A DNA stretch of 64,000 bases from Sphaerosporella brunnea. Taxonomy: Eukaryota; Ascomycota; Pezizomycetes; Pezizales; Pyronemataceae. Shown here piece after piece: positions 12,877 to 23,312 of this stretch. The notes beneath the pieces are model-generated. The model was not told the origin of the DNA and ran no database searches. It saw only the letters and a list, made by a program, of their open reading frames with translations. How positions within the stretch are numbered: the stretch's first letter is position 1; every line of letters begins with the position of its first letter. Where the stretch lies: positions 1 through 64,000 of the forward strand of contig VXIS01000143.1 of assembly GCA_008704415.1 (NCBI GenBank), given 5' to 3'. The position numbers and the translations under genes are program-made.

Positions 12877-14109
12877 ATTATAGTGGTGTCGCGTTTTTTG
12901 TTTTAATCATAATGTATTCGTGTCGCAGGTCGTGAGCTTGGAATCGGCAGTTGCATTGGACGTTGAAGCTTCGTTCGCACTCACCATTGGGATTATTCGG
13001 GTTTTCAACGGCATCGTGAAGGATGGTGCAGACCTGGGGGGAGAAATGTGGATGATATGGAGAACGAACTCAGAGGAGTCAGAGCCAATACCTACTAAGT
13101 AGGTTAAGTACTCTAGATATGCTGGAGGGAGCTCTCGAACTTGTGTGTGACAAATCGAGCTGGACAGCGGAATTCCTTGTCTGTTTTGTTTTGTTTTTGT
13201 TTTAAATCATACAGCGTACACGAGGACGTTAGCCCAAGTGCCTCCTATCTTGCGAATCGAAGTGAGGCCAAGGGCCTATGACGGACATAAGAGACCTGGT
13301 ATCCTGTCCCCACGGTTTTACCCGTCTGTTGGGGCTCCCCACGGAATTCCTTGTCCGGAGTTGGCCGGAGGAGGCGAAAGCATGGCAGCGGGTGATATTT
13401 GATGCAGAAGTGTAGAAATATATCACGATGTTCCCGTTGATGTAGAGATGTATGTACCTGCACATATCAATTACTAAGAATGCACTTGCGTTTTTCTAGA
13501 ACGACACATGGCTAATCATGCGGAGATTTCTCCGGATTTGTGTACCGAGTGTGCATGCATGTATGTATGGTGAAAGAGATTCTTTCCATCACGACATCGG
13601 GGGCTTGGCTTTAGCCAGTGATCGCGATGAATGGCAAAGGATTCTACCGATGTTCTGTAACCTTGAATTGCCATGTCACACGGGGTTTCACCACCACTCT
13701 GCCGCCACCACAACCGAGATATGAGAATTTCTAGCAGATGGTGAAGAATGCTTGACCTTTAGCAATTTGCAACACGGTTGCTCACTCGGAAACGTAGGAC
13801 ACTGTTGGCCAAACTACGGAGCGCGTGGGATCATCACAGGTGGGAACGTAGGATCTCGCGACGAGGGAAGAGGGCGTATGTGCGCTTTTGCATTGACAAA
13901 TGGCATCATGATCGCTCACACACGATTGCTGGCCTGCAAAACTGGATCCATAACGCCGTTATGAGGCACCCAGAGATTCAGGTATAAGTTTATGGTTACC
14001 ATTGAAAACACGCTCCGTAGACCATACTAGAGGTATCTAATACAACTGCTGAAACCCGAATCCGGAACAAAAAAAGGAAAGAAAAAAACACGACTCCTAC
14101 TCTGGGTAT
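12877..14109. other. Intergenic, no gene seen
   Basis: Short open frames on both strands lack any protein-like pattern. If the aminotransferase once had further 5' exons they would lie here, but none could be joined. Confidence 0.5.
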
Positions 14110-15516
14110 CTAATTTTCCTCATCAACCAATAGCTCCCCATCTGTAGCTCCCTTCTGCAGCTGTCCCTCGCGACCGGTCTCGGCTCTTTCTGGTTCTGCG
14201 TACACGAATGGGTATTCGCGCATGTATGAGGAAACGTTCGATTGCCACTTTACAACCTCCAAGTATTCAATGCACTGCCGTAGGGCAACATCGCCTTTTG
14301 TCTGTTTCTTTGTTGCGGTGAACTCTGGGATGTTAACCAGGTTGAAAGGATGTCCCATAGCTTTCTCGGTCGTGTCGTCAAACAACACCGTATTCGTTTG
14401 GTCGAAGACGATCTGGTCGGGCTGGTTGGGGTGACAAATCATGAACTCTCCCGTCCAGACACGCTCCAGTGTCTTGTATACCTGAACTTTTGCATTATAC
14501 TGGGCGTTGGACAATCCAAGTGTATCACGACCCCATATTGCCAGCAGCTGTTGCTCCTCGGTTTTTTTAAAGGTGGCGCGGACCATCCTCAGGGCATTCT
14601 CCGGTCTGGCCGAGGTCCATATCATGACCTTGAAATTGGAAAAGAGATATGCCAGGAATTCACGCAGCCCGGGGCGGATACTGGGTGCAACGGAACCCTG
14701 CGCATTTTTGCCTTTCTTCCTGTACAACAAGGTGCCATTCAAATCAAGGATTATCAACAGCTCTGCCGGCGACGGTAACTTGTGGGAATCCTCGAAAGCC
14801 TTCTCCAGGTAACCCGCAGATGGCTTAGGTGCAATCGGTGGAGGAACAGATGATGAGTGACTTCTCAGCTCCGGTTTACTTCCAGGACGCTTTTTCTTCC
14901 CATGCGCAATTTTGTTTGGCTTGGAGGCCACAGAATTCGCACCCGCCAGACGATTTGAACCAGAGGCTGCATGCTGGCTGGCGTTATGAGAAGGAAGGGT
15001 GCTGGATTGAGAGGGTGCATTCATGAACTGTTGTGGCGGTACCGACCGGAAACTTCGTACCGATTGAGTATGATAGCCTCGATTGATTGATATCTGCGGG
15101 CTATTCACGCCAGCCGGTGCGTTATGTCGAGGTACGCGGTTGTCGTAGCCGCCGTAGTTTTCGTGGTTGTCACGTCTCTGGGACTCCTGGGCTGAGCGGT
15201 TCCAAGGCCTATAGGAGTCTACTCGGCCGGCTAAAGGAGGAGGCGGAGGTATATTGAAGGCTTGGAGTGGTCGGGAAAACTCTGTAGCTCCTCTCTCGCG
15301 GTAGTACTGTTCACCGACAGGCCGAGAGCCCGGCCGGTAACTATCAGACCTTCTTGCATCTCCACGCCGATCGGTCCTCTGCCAGTAGTTTTCCTCGCGG
15401 TATCGATCGTCCTGACGCTGCTGGTGGCGGTCGGGACTCCGACTTCGCCGGTCGGCTGCGGGGCGTGAAAGTTGTTCCTGCTGCTGGCTGCGTTCGCGGC
15501 GTTGGGGGCGAGGCAT
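14110..15516 (-). CDS. FCP1-homology (NIF) domain protein
   Basis: Single-exon gene of 468 aa. Residues 1 to about 200 are basic, rich in Arg/Ser/Gln and disordered. The C-terminal FCP1-homology domain starts at LLIILDLNGTLLYRKKG and continues through VMIWTSARPENALRMV and IVFDQTNTVLFDDTTEKAMG. The motif is normally DxDx(T/V); here it reads DLNGT, so the second Asp, the usual acid/base residue, is Asn. Related fungal proteins also carry DLNGT as far as I recall, so this may be a family-wide, possibly non-catalytic, variant. The start at 15516 (MPRPQRRERS) is chosen because upstream codons look like untranslated leader. It is divergent from the RRP36 copy, about 200 bp apart, and they could share a promoter. 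Confidence 0.82.
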   Translation of the reverse strand: MPRPQRRERSQQQEQLSRPAADRRSRSPDRHQQRQDDRYREENYWQRTDRRGDARRSDSYRPGSRPVGEQYYRERGATEFSRPLQAFNIPPPPPLAGRVDSYRPWNRSAQESQRRDNHENYGGYDNRVPRHNAPAGVNSPQISINRGYHTQSVRSFRSVPPQQFMNAPSQSSTLPSHNASQHAASGSNRLAGANSVASKPNKIAHGKKKRPGSKPELRSHSSSVPPPIAPKPSAGYLEKAFEDSHKLPSPAELLIILDLNGTLLYRKKGKNAQGSVAPSIRPGLREFLAYLFSNFKVMIWTSARPENALRMVRATFKKTEEQQLLAIWGRDTLGLSNAQYNAKVQVYKTLERVWTGEFMICHPNQPDQIVFDQTNTVLFDDTTEKAMGHPFNLVNIPEFTATKKQTKGDVALRQCIEYLEVVKWQSNVSSYMREYPFVYAEPERAETGREGQLQKGATDGELLVDEEN

Positions 15517-15716
15517 GGCGATGCGATATGTCGAGTGGTGTGTGGCTGGTGGGAAGAAGCAGCGAAATGTGGTGCTGAACATCTGTTGTGGAACAGTCAC
15601 GTCAGAAAGGGGGACTGCGGGGTGATAGTGTGTATCTATCTTTTCAGCCAAGAAACACACAGCTGTCAACCCACCTCAACTTCAACTTCCTCTACCAACC
15701 AACCAACATCAACACA

Positions 15717-16451
15717 ATGCAGGTCCGACGACCAAGGCCACAACTACGAGACGACAGCGACGCTGAAGGATACCCGAACGCGAAATCCGGCGCAGCCCGA
15801 TCTAAGGAAGAAGATGAAAGAATAAGTGATGCTGTATCAGATGAGGGCAGCACAGAAGACACGGAATAGGAGGGCCCACAGGATAGGGGGAGGAAGAGGC
15901 GGAGGTGCGCTTTTGTCATTCTGCTTCCTGGTTCAATTGCTGATGATTGTTGTTCAGAAAGAACTTTGCCTTCCTTGAAGACTACCGCAATGATGAAATC
16001 AGGCTGTTGAAGGAGGAGTTGCGTAAAACGAAAGACCAACGGCAGTTCGAGCAGATTTCCAAAAAGCCAATATTCATAGTATTTACTGCCCGCTCCAGTA
16101 CCAATCCCTTGTAAGGCTGCCTGGGACTAATTGTTCGCAGGAATCCCGGAAACAAACGCAACAAAACAAAGCCGGAGTAGAGGAGGTCCGCAGAGGACAC
16201 ATCAAGAAAGAACGAGAGCTGGTCAAACAAGGGAAAGAGCCATTCTATCCCAAGAAATGTAGCGTTTTCCGCTCGTTCGATGCGGTCAGCGCTAATCATT
16301 CTTTATAGCTGAGATCAAGAAGATGGTATTAGAAAAGCAGTTTTCCAAAATGTCGGACAAACAGGCGGAACGTATCATCGCCAGAAAGCAAAAACGGAAG
16401 GCTCAGAAAGAACGAAAGAACATGCCATGGGAACGCCGGGAAGTGTCTTAA
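15717..16451 (+). pseudogene. RRP36: RRP36 (18S rRNA processing factor) copy, interrupted and internally deleted
   Basis: Rrp36 is a nucleolar factor needed for early cleavages of pre-rRNA. Exons that join in frame: 15717-15904, 15958-16078, 16141-16258, 16309-16451. The later part is clearly Rrp36: KNFAFLEDYRNDEIRLLKEE, KKERELVKQGKEPFYPKKSE and the basic end KNMPWERREVS. Two faults are visible. A TAG at 15867-15869 interrupts the first exon in frame (EDTE-stop-EGPQD). The conserved block that normally precedes KNFAFLEDY (SKHAPxExSSKR ... RDPRF) is missing, so the reading totals only 189 residues against roughly 300 in yeast. Splice sites remain intact, so decay looks recent. An intact copy should exist elsewhere if the gene is essential, as in yeast. 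Confidence 0.72.
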
Positions 16452-17223
16452 GCCGGTTTTTGGAATAAGAACGTCGAGTTTTAGGTGGTTGTATATTCGA
16501 GAGTTGCAACGGCAACGAGAAATGCAACCCTGACCCTATCTACTTTTTAGGATTCACGTTCCAGGGCCCTCTGAACGGCAAAATTGTTTCGCCAGAAGCG
16601 GTTAAACGGGCACCAAAGATGCCAACACTTTAAAGTGCTGGTATTTGTTTGACACATGCCCTCAAAGTTCGCATCAATTCCCACAGAACCTCCCTAATCC
16701 AGAACGGAGAACTAAACGTTGACTACCTACCCAAATGGAAAACCCGGTGGGCAAACTATGATGATCACCGTTCCAATGACATGGACACCAAAAAAGGATC
16801 TAGAAAGGGCGTCAAATCATTCGACATGTACTGAAGAGACAAAATCCAAAGTCTACGTCTTGTAGTACCAGACAGAAGAATGTTGCTGAATACCTACACC
16901 TCATGGCGGTTGAAAAGGGGGGCTTTGGCTGATGATGAACTCATGCAGTGGTCGAGTGATATTAAATGATTCTAGACATAAGATCTAATGCCCATGAATG
17001 CGCGCCCATTTTACCGATCACTTTCGTCTTCCAGATTCAGACCTAGCCACTGTAGGACGACTCTGACCTCTATGTCGAAAGGCTTTGAAAGTCACTGGAA
17101 CCAAAATGCCTCAACCGTCATTCGTGATCTAAGACAGAACCTTGTCTCATTGAACTCAACCCATTATCCCTTTTGGTACCTATTATCCAACCTTTTTTTT
17201 TGTCCGAATGATTGGAATTACAT
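16452..17223. other. Intergenic between RRP36 copy and eEF1B-gamma
   Basis: The 3' ends of two convergent genes face each other here. No protein-like open frame was found. Confidence 0.5.
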
Positions 17224-18852
17224 TTATTTGAAGACCTTGCCGTCGGCGTGCTCGTAAGTCTGCGAGATAGTTAGTGTATCAAGATTAAAAACATCGCGGA
17301 TGCGGTGATCATACCTTTTCACCAACAGTCAAAGGCTTGTCCCATGACCAAGCGTCCTCGATGAACGCCTTGTCCTCGGGGTTGGAGGGGTCAAGCTTGA
17401 CGAAGTTGTACGACTCCCAGTCAGGAGCAACCTATATACGTTAGTGTGGTTAGGTGACTACATAGGTGGCTACGGCTTACGTCAAAGGCGGGGCGGAAGT
17501 CCTGGCCGCGGATGACAAAGGCGCCGCTAATAACGGAGTTGTTACTCTCCCCATAAACGCTATTCATACAATGAGAGAGTCCCTTTTTCCAATAGAAGGT
17601 GGTGATACTCACGACATGGATCCGAAAATGTACTTGCGAGAAGCCTCCAACCGCGCGAAGAAGCCTCCGATCAAGTTGGAGCTCATGAAGGTGAGCGTCA
17701 ACTCGTCGTTGTACTTGTACTCCACCTTCCACAGAGAGTACTCCTCAGGCTTATAGTTCTCCCAGAACCAGGGGAGAGCAACAGAACGCGTGTCATCGTT
17801 AGAGTACTTCCTCTTCCAGTCGTCCAAGGCAAGTGTAGGCCGTCCAAGGGCCTCAAGGGGGTGCTTAGCCTTGGGTGCCTCCTGAACAGGCTCTTCCTCG
17901 TCATCTTGGGCAGCGGGCTTAGGGGCGGCGGGCTTAGGGGCGGCGGGCTTGGGGGCAGCAGCAGGCTTGGGCTCCTTCTTGGGAGGGGTGTACTTGACAG
18001 CCTCATCAATGTATTTGACATCTCCGGCAACGGCCTTGTAGACGTCCTGGTTGCGGATGAGGTCGTACCACCGGGTGACGTTGGGGAACTGAGCACGGAA
18101 CTCCTTGTCGAAAACCTGTAGTTTATGAGATTCCGCAGATTCGTAAAAGACCGGTAACTTACGAATTGGAAGCCGCGAGCGAATATGGACGCGGCGAAGA
18201 TATCAGCAAGAGACAATCTCTCGCCAACGAGGAAGGTGTTCAGAGTCAAGTGGCTCTCAACAACACCAATAGACTTAAGCGCTGCGGCCTGGGCAGACTC
18301 AACGTTCTTCTTGTTGTAGGGGTCGCGGCCAATCAAGGGACGGAACCAGGCGCCCAAAGGAGAGAGAACTTCGGAGTTGGCGAAAGACATCCAACGCAGG
18401 ATAGAAGCGTAGTCCTGTTTGGTCTTACCCAAAAGGGTAGTCTTCTCGTTCTGAGCGGTCACTGTTGGAACCGAAAATGTAAGTAACGGTAAGGAACATG
18501 GTTACCAGACAAGACACCAATTCAATCTGGGTAGCCAGCATGCACACGGAATATGGGAGTCATACAGTAAACAGCGATCGCAATGCACTCAGACAGGACA
18601 AATCCGTCAGCACCCTGGAAGGTAGGGACCTTTCCAAGAGCGTTGAGCTTGGTGTAGCCGGCGCTGACGCCCTTGGAGGGTTCTTCGTGGACGAACTCGA
18701 CATCAAGGCCGCTCGCCTTTGCCGCCACCAACAAAGAGGTGGTGCGAGGGTTGTCCTACATCATCGCCGTCAGAATTTTCATACATCGTGAGAAAATCTC
18801 TCAGGCAAAAAGAGCAACATACGGGGTACGAATAGAGCTTTCCGAAGGACAT
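17224..18852 (-). CDS. TEF4: Translation elongation factor eEF1B gamma subunit
   Basis: Scaffold of the eEF1B complex that reloads eEF1A with GTP. Seven exons (minus strand): 18852-18823, 18755-18566, 18461-18163, 18115-17613, 17559-17481, 17431-17315, 17259-17224; 417 aa, matching the 415 aa of yeast. The N-terminal half is a glutathione-transferase fold: MSFGKLYSYPDNPRTTSL, then GKVPTFQGADGFVLSECIAI and the helical domain ending near residue 220. A linker of Lys-Pro-Ala-Ala repeats follows. The C-terminal EF1G domain contains WFWENYKPEEYSLWKVEY, LIGGFFARLEASRKYIFGS and VIRGQDFRPAFDVAPDW. All six introns are 46-104 nt and join in frame. Probably highly expressed and intact. Confidence 0.95.
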
Positions 18853-19078
18853 CTTGTATTGCGGGTGGGTGGAGGTTGGAATTAGGGAGGGAAAGGATGA
18901 CGAAGAAGAGGACGTTTGTTGAAAAAGAATTCAAAGAGCGGGGTAGGTGGGGCGCCAAAGAAAATCGCTACATAAGTAGGGTTGGGGTCCAATAGTGAGC
19001 TTTTCTAGTGAGCTTTTCACGTGATCATGCATGGCATTCTCAAGATACCCATCCGCACCGGGAAAGCCCATGTCACGC

Positions 19079-19080
<2 letters not shown>
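18853..19080. promoter_or_regulatory. Upstream region of eEF1B-gamma
   Basis: This is the 5' flank of the eEF1B-gamma gene, up to the poly-A tract that borders the foldback element. No individual site is assigned. Confidence 0.3.
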
Positions 19081-19128
<48 letters not shown>

Positions 19129-19666
19129 AAAGGTCTACAATGCCCGTCTGGCGCTTATTATGTTTTATAATGCCCGACCGGTTTTAAATACCCGCACCAC
19201 AACAAAAAAACGCGTAAAAAAAAAAAAAAAAACGCGTCAAGACAAAAGTCCGTCTGTGGCTGAGAGAAGAGAATTATTGCAAGGTGTCCGCATCTCTATT
19301 GTGCCGTCGCCGCGAGGCCGTCTCCCACCGGCACGTCTCACGGTGGGGGAACAACGTGCACGCCGCGCTGCTCTGGATGTCCCAGATCGGGTTCAACGGT
19401 GTTCTCTGTAGAGGAGAAGGCCACAATGTGCACAACTGCGAAGCGCTCCCTCGCGGCCTTTAAATTTCTTTGGTCTTTGGTTTTCTTTATTTTGTACTCA
19501 TTCACGTTCTGGGTGCCGTGACATCGCGGCCTCTTTTTTTTTTTTTTTTTTTTTTAACGCGTTATTGTTTTCTTCGCACGTTATTTTGTTGTGGTGCGGG
19601 TATTTAAAACCGGTCGGGCATTATAAAACATAATAAGCGCCAGACGGGCATTGTAGACCTTTGCTC
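19081..19666. mobile_element. Foldback element with near-perfect arms, plus poly-A tract
   Basis: Arms 19125-19207 and about 19584-19666 are inverted copies of about 83 bp with no mismatch seen, beginning GAGCAAAGGTCTACAATGCC. Element length is 542 bp. A run of about 44 A lies just outside the left arm (19081-19124); a T run near 19532-19555 and an A run near 19216-19232 lie inside. The interior is GC-rich and codes for nothing recognisable. Identical arms imply a recent insertion or gene conversion. No clear target-site duplication was seen. Confidence 0.75.
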
Positions 19667-20070
19667 AAACATAAAATCTATAGAAGTTTCGGTCAGACCA
19701 AAACCAGGTTTTTCGCAGGTTTTTTCGTCGAAACCATACCACTAAAACCCGGCAAACCCCGCCAGTCTGAACTCCCCTATTGTAGAGATGTTTCGTTGTG
19801 ATGCTACAACTCTTCAGCGGTGATAAACTTGTCCTGTATATACTCACGGGCCGCCTCTTGAAGGCGGCATAATATTATGCCGTGTCGGCAATTGCACTCT
19901 TGTTTTGTGATAGCAATCCAAACACGAACGCACAGCGTCTTCGGTTGACTTGATATCTGGTTCCAGCAGAATAGTACTCGATGAATTCAAAAAGATCGGG
20001 ACAGCGCTAAACTAGAGCGGGTAACACTAAGCCACGGGCGCCCCACCAAAATCGAATCACCGATTTCGTT

Positions 20071-20921
20071 TTATTCCGACCATTCTTTTTTTATTCGGGA
20101 AACACTTCCTTTAATTAGTTTGTTTTGCGTCTCCATATCAATCTCGAGCATCATCTCTTTTTTTGAGTCTACCTCCACACTCTCCTCATCTTCCAGTCTC
20201 GACACGAAGCAGCCTACAAACCCGTACTCCCGGTTGATGTCGCCGCCTAAGATGACATTGGCAGCGTCGTCGTCAACGTACGGGAAAATTATGTCGCCGG
20301 GTACGACCTCAAAGGAGGGAAACAATTCACCTTGAAAGTCGGCATCTTGCCTGAAGAGGGCTTGTCCCCTCTCTTGCTTTGTCGTGCTATTTGCGGCAGT
20401 TCGGCATAAAGCAAGTGGGTGATGCAGGAGTTTCCACTGGAGCCGGCTAACTTTTACAGGCCCTGTCGAAGGACGGACGACGACAACGAACATGGCTCGA
20501 CTGCCATCCTTGCGGATTATATTGGTGACGTTAACTGCCACTACTTCTGGGACCGTAGCCATTTCAAAGGCGTCCAGCGCTGGCCATCGTCTCCGGTTTC
20601 GACTTCCACTTCCTTAATGGGTAATCCTTTAGCCGAGGCCAAGGAACCAAAGTCCTTCCAGTTGACAGAGCGCCCGGTTTGTGTATCCGTAAAAACATTT
20701 CCCTCGTACGATAGCATGAGGTCGGCAATGCGCACCAGGACCTGTCCAGTCTTTGAGCGGTAATGCGTCTCCGGCAGCATGTCAAGGAGCTCGGAAAACT
20801 CGGGCATAATACACCCTCGGGTAGCGTCCCCAGAGGCAGCGGTGTCCAAGAAGCGCATCATGACGGCCGCTGTCGCAGGTTGCGGTTTATAGCCGCAATT
20901 TCTCTTCGCGCGTACAGGCAT
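20071..20921 (-). CDS. Unrecognised protein, frame broken once
   Basis: The first part (20921 to about 20570) reads MPVRAKRNCGYKPQP ... GQVLVRIADLMLSYEGNVF ... VNWKDFGSLASAKGLP. The second part (about 20580 to 20071) is in the next frame: DAFEMATVPEVVAVNVTNII ... PSFEVVPGDIIFPYVDDDA ... INREYGFVGCFVSRLEDEE, then a Lys/Glu-rich end. Both halves look like protein but the frames overlap near 20541-20580, and no intron with normal length and signals joins them. Either one base is missing or extra, or these are two genes. The family is not recognised. Confidence 0.45.
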
Positions 20922-21101
20922 GGCGATAAGTAATGTGTTTTCCAGACTTGAAGACAAGAGTAAGCTTGGTTTCGCTTCGTGGTTGAGCGATGGGATGAGC
21001 GTAAACGCGTGGGAGATCCGAGCTGGGCTGACAAGGTGGTGAAGTGTGGGAATATGAGGGTTAATAAACGAGTGGGTTGTCAAGGTGAGTTTGGAAGTCA
21101 T

Positions 21102-21616
21102 AGTTAGGTCACGAACTTTGGACGGCTGATAACGACCACTTACTGTATGGGGCTCGCTGGGACCGGAAAAGCCTGTTGTAACCCTTTTTCATGAGAAAAT
21201 ACTTTAAAAAGGAATTTGCATGAGAGCGTGCTGTGATTGGCAAAAGGAGATCCCGTCGCTGTAGCTGACACTGGAAATGTCCTGATTCCTCGGCAACACC
21301 CTGTTTTTAAGCAAACCTGTTGAAGTTTTGCTATGCTTTCTCCCTAACAAGCCCGATTCCGAGGGCAATTCTGTTTTGGAAGTGTGCCCAATGCACCTGG
21401 CTAGACGCAGGAAAATGTATTTTGTGGCCGGGATCCCAACGAAAAGCGGGACTTGAGGGTTTTTGGTGCAGTTAACTACCTACCCGCGTTTTGCTATCTA
21501 CAAGTCGGGCTACGGATAGGTGGAACATGAACTTGAAGGACTAGCGGAGTTATGGGAGAAGAGTGAGGAAGTGAGAAAATAGGTGTTTATTCAAGCCAAG
21601 TTCCGTTCCATCTTCA
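21102..21616. other. Intergenic, no gene seen
   Basis: This lies between the unrecognised minus-strand gene and the small plus-strand gene with repeated introns. No protein-like open frame was found. Confidence 0.4.
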
Positions 21617-22205
21617 ATGGTTACAAATGTTTTTACTGGTGCCGGTCCTACGCTGACTAAAAAACCGAGTGCTCAGCAGTGAATCTGCTATCCACCACCC
21701 AACTGATATTTCTCCTTCCACTGCTACCATTCCCGCCCGCATATACCTTACCCAAGTACTGTAGACTCGTAATAGTCCACAAAGTACGCTTTTACCTCAG
21801 GTCTACTATTTCTACTAACTGCGGCGATGAGAACTCACAACAAGACGGGCCGCAGGCAGCGAGGTAAGCTTCCTCCTCCTTTCTACTATCTCTACTAACT
21901 GCTGCGGTCAGAAATCACAGCAAGACGGGCAGCAAGCAGCGAGGTAAGCTTCCCTCTCCGCTCTACCATCTCTACTAACTGCGACGATGACTCCTTTTTT
22001 AGAAATCCCAATTCCACACCAAGTCATATGCCGTGTAACATTTAGAATGCATGATGCATACATAGATATGCAACAGAATAATACTAACAGTCCCTTTGTT
22101 ACAAGGAGGGCTCTACTCTCTGGAGATACTTCGTCAGCAGTTTCTTCATTCCCCAATGCCATCCAGAGACTTGAGTTCTCAACACTACTTCTCCTAGGTT
22201 GCTGA
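21617..22205 (+). CDS. Putative small gene built over a tandem exon/intron repeat
   Basis: Exons 21617-21678, 21765-21783, 21832-21863, 21912-21943 and 22003-22205 join in frame to 115 aa (MVTNVFTGAGPTLTKKPSA ... RVTFRMHDAYIDMQQ ... LLLLGC). Three of the four introns lie in exact 80-bp repeats, each with a CTACTAAC branch box; two of those three begin GTAAGCTTCC. Two exons of 32 nt are repeat copies of each other. No known domain is seen. The model rests on splice signals and frame, not on similarity, so it may be a degenerate gene or chance. Confidence 0.35.
21801..21990 (+). repeat. 80-bp tandem repeat carrying branch site and splice donor
   Basis: The box TCTACTAACTGC recurs at 21811, 21891 and 21971, exactly 80 bp apart. 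GCAGCGAGGTAAGCT recurs at 21856 and 21936. The third unit diverges after its branch box. The unit corresponds to one 48-nt intron plus one 32-nt exon. Confidence 0.75.
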
Positions 22206-22298
22206 AATTAGTTATTTTCCGCTGGCGTTTGATCATAGCGCCAGGAACCTAAAGATACCCTGCGAGAAAGGCGAGAAAGATGCTCGACTAGATCAGGG

Positions 22299-22625
22299 TT
22301 GATCCGGAGGAAGGAAGGGAAGGAACCGGAAGAAGGAAGCTGGGTCGCCAAACATTTCTTGCGTCTCAAAGAGTCTATTAAGAACCTTCCGGATCTGAAA
22401 ACTTCTGAAGAGGTGAAAGTGTTCCTCGAGCACGGAACGGCTTTACAACTTCAGGCCGTAATTGAGTCCAACAAGTTCAACCATCTCCTGAATCCCCTGC
22501 CGGAAGGGACTGATCACGACACTCAATTCACCCAAGCATACAACCATGGGGGAAAAAAAAACATCCTCGAGCACGGCTTGAAAAAGAAGGCTGGTACAAG
22601 TAATGGTCCTGTAGGAGAAGGATGA
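22299..22625 (+). CDS. Short unrecognised open frame
   Basis: The frame reads WVAKHFLRLKESIKNLPDLK ... KVFLEHGTALQLQAVIES ... LNPLPEGTDHDTQF over about 108 codons, with amphipathic, protein-like composition. It has no ATG at its left end. It may be an exon of a longer gene or transposon debris; no family is recognised. Confidence 0.25.
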   Translation: MIRRKEGKEPEEGSWVAKHFLRLKESIKNLPDLKTSEEVKVFLEHGTALQLQAVIESNKFNHLLNPLPEGTDHDTQFTQAYNHGGKKNILEHGLKKKAGTSNGPVGEG

Positions 22626-22704
22626 AAATGATGAAACGAAGATGGTACTAAATATAGATAATCGAAACTCTATATTAATCTCCTTTATTCTTAAGAATAA
22701 GAAT

Positions 22705-23312
22705 ACCGTATCGTCTCATTATTAAGCAACGCGGGCCGGAGGGGTGGGGGTGGTAAGGTTGCGATGATCAAAAGGCGGGGCGCGGGTACTTGGTGAGCGG
22801 CATGCGCAATGGCACCTCCCGCATTTCTCCGTCCTGAGCAGGCTCCCCGGTACGGTCCAAAAATGGTGCCGGTAGCGGAGAAACACCGGAAGATACGACG
22901 CGATGCCCCTGTGAAAAGCACCCGGTGCCGGCCTACCAATAGAAAGAAGATCGAGATCCTGAGCTATTTGGATACCCCGAGGGAGTTTACTATGGGCGAT
23001 GGACGGATCGACCCAAAAGCCCACCACCAGAGAGGCTAGCAAATCTTACGGAGTTAATGCCGTTGGCGCAAGCAGGAGGACCTCGAAGCTTTAGGAGACC
23101 GAAGGACGATTAAGCGCTAAAAAGAGGGCAAATGGCCGAAGATGGAGCAAGATCTCTATGATCGTCAAAAGGGAAAAATCATCTGGCACTGTAATGGTTC
23201 TGCTGCTGTAAATAAAAATTGGATAGAGCGCGAGTCTTTAAAAATTAACTTTTTGATAGTTTGGCAATACCCCCCTCCGGCCCGCGTTGCTTCATACCGA
23301 GACGGTACGGTA
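22705..23312. mobile_element. MITE or deleted Fot1-like element with about 40-bp inverted ends
   Basis: AAGCAACGCGGGCCGGAGGG at 22724 recurs inverted at about 23268-23292, and the inverted match extends out to 22705 and 23312 with a few mismatches. Inside, the plus-strand frame around 22930-23039 reads TNRKKIEILSYLDTPREF, similar to the helix-turn-helix start of fungal pogo-type transposases (from memory). It then stops. Likely a non-autonomous remnant. Confidence 0.5.
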
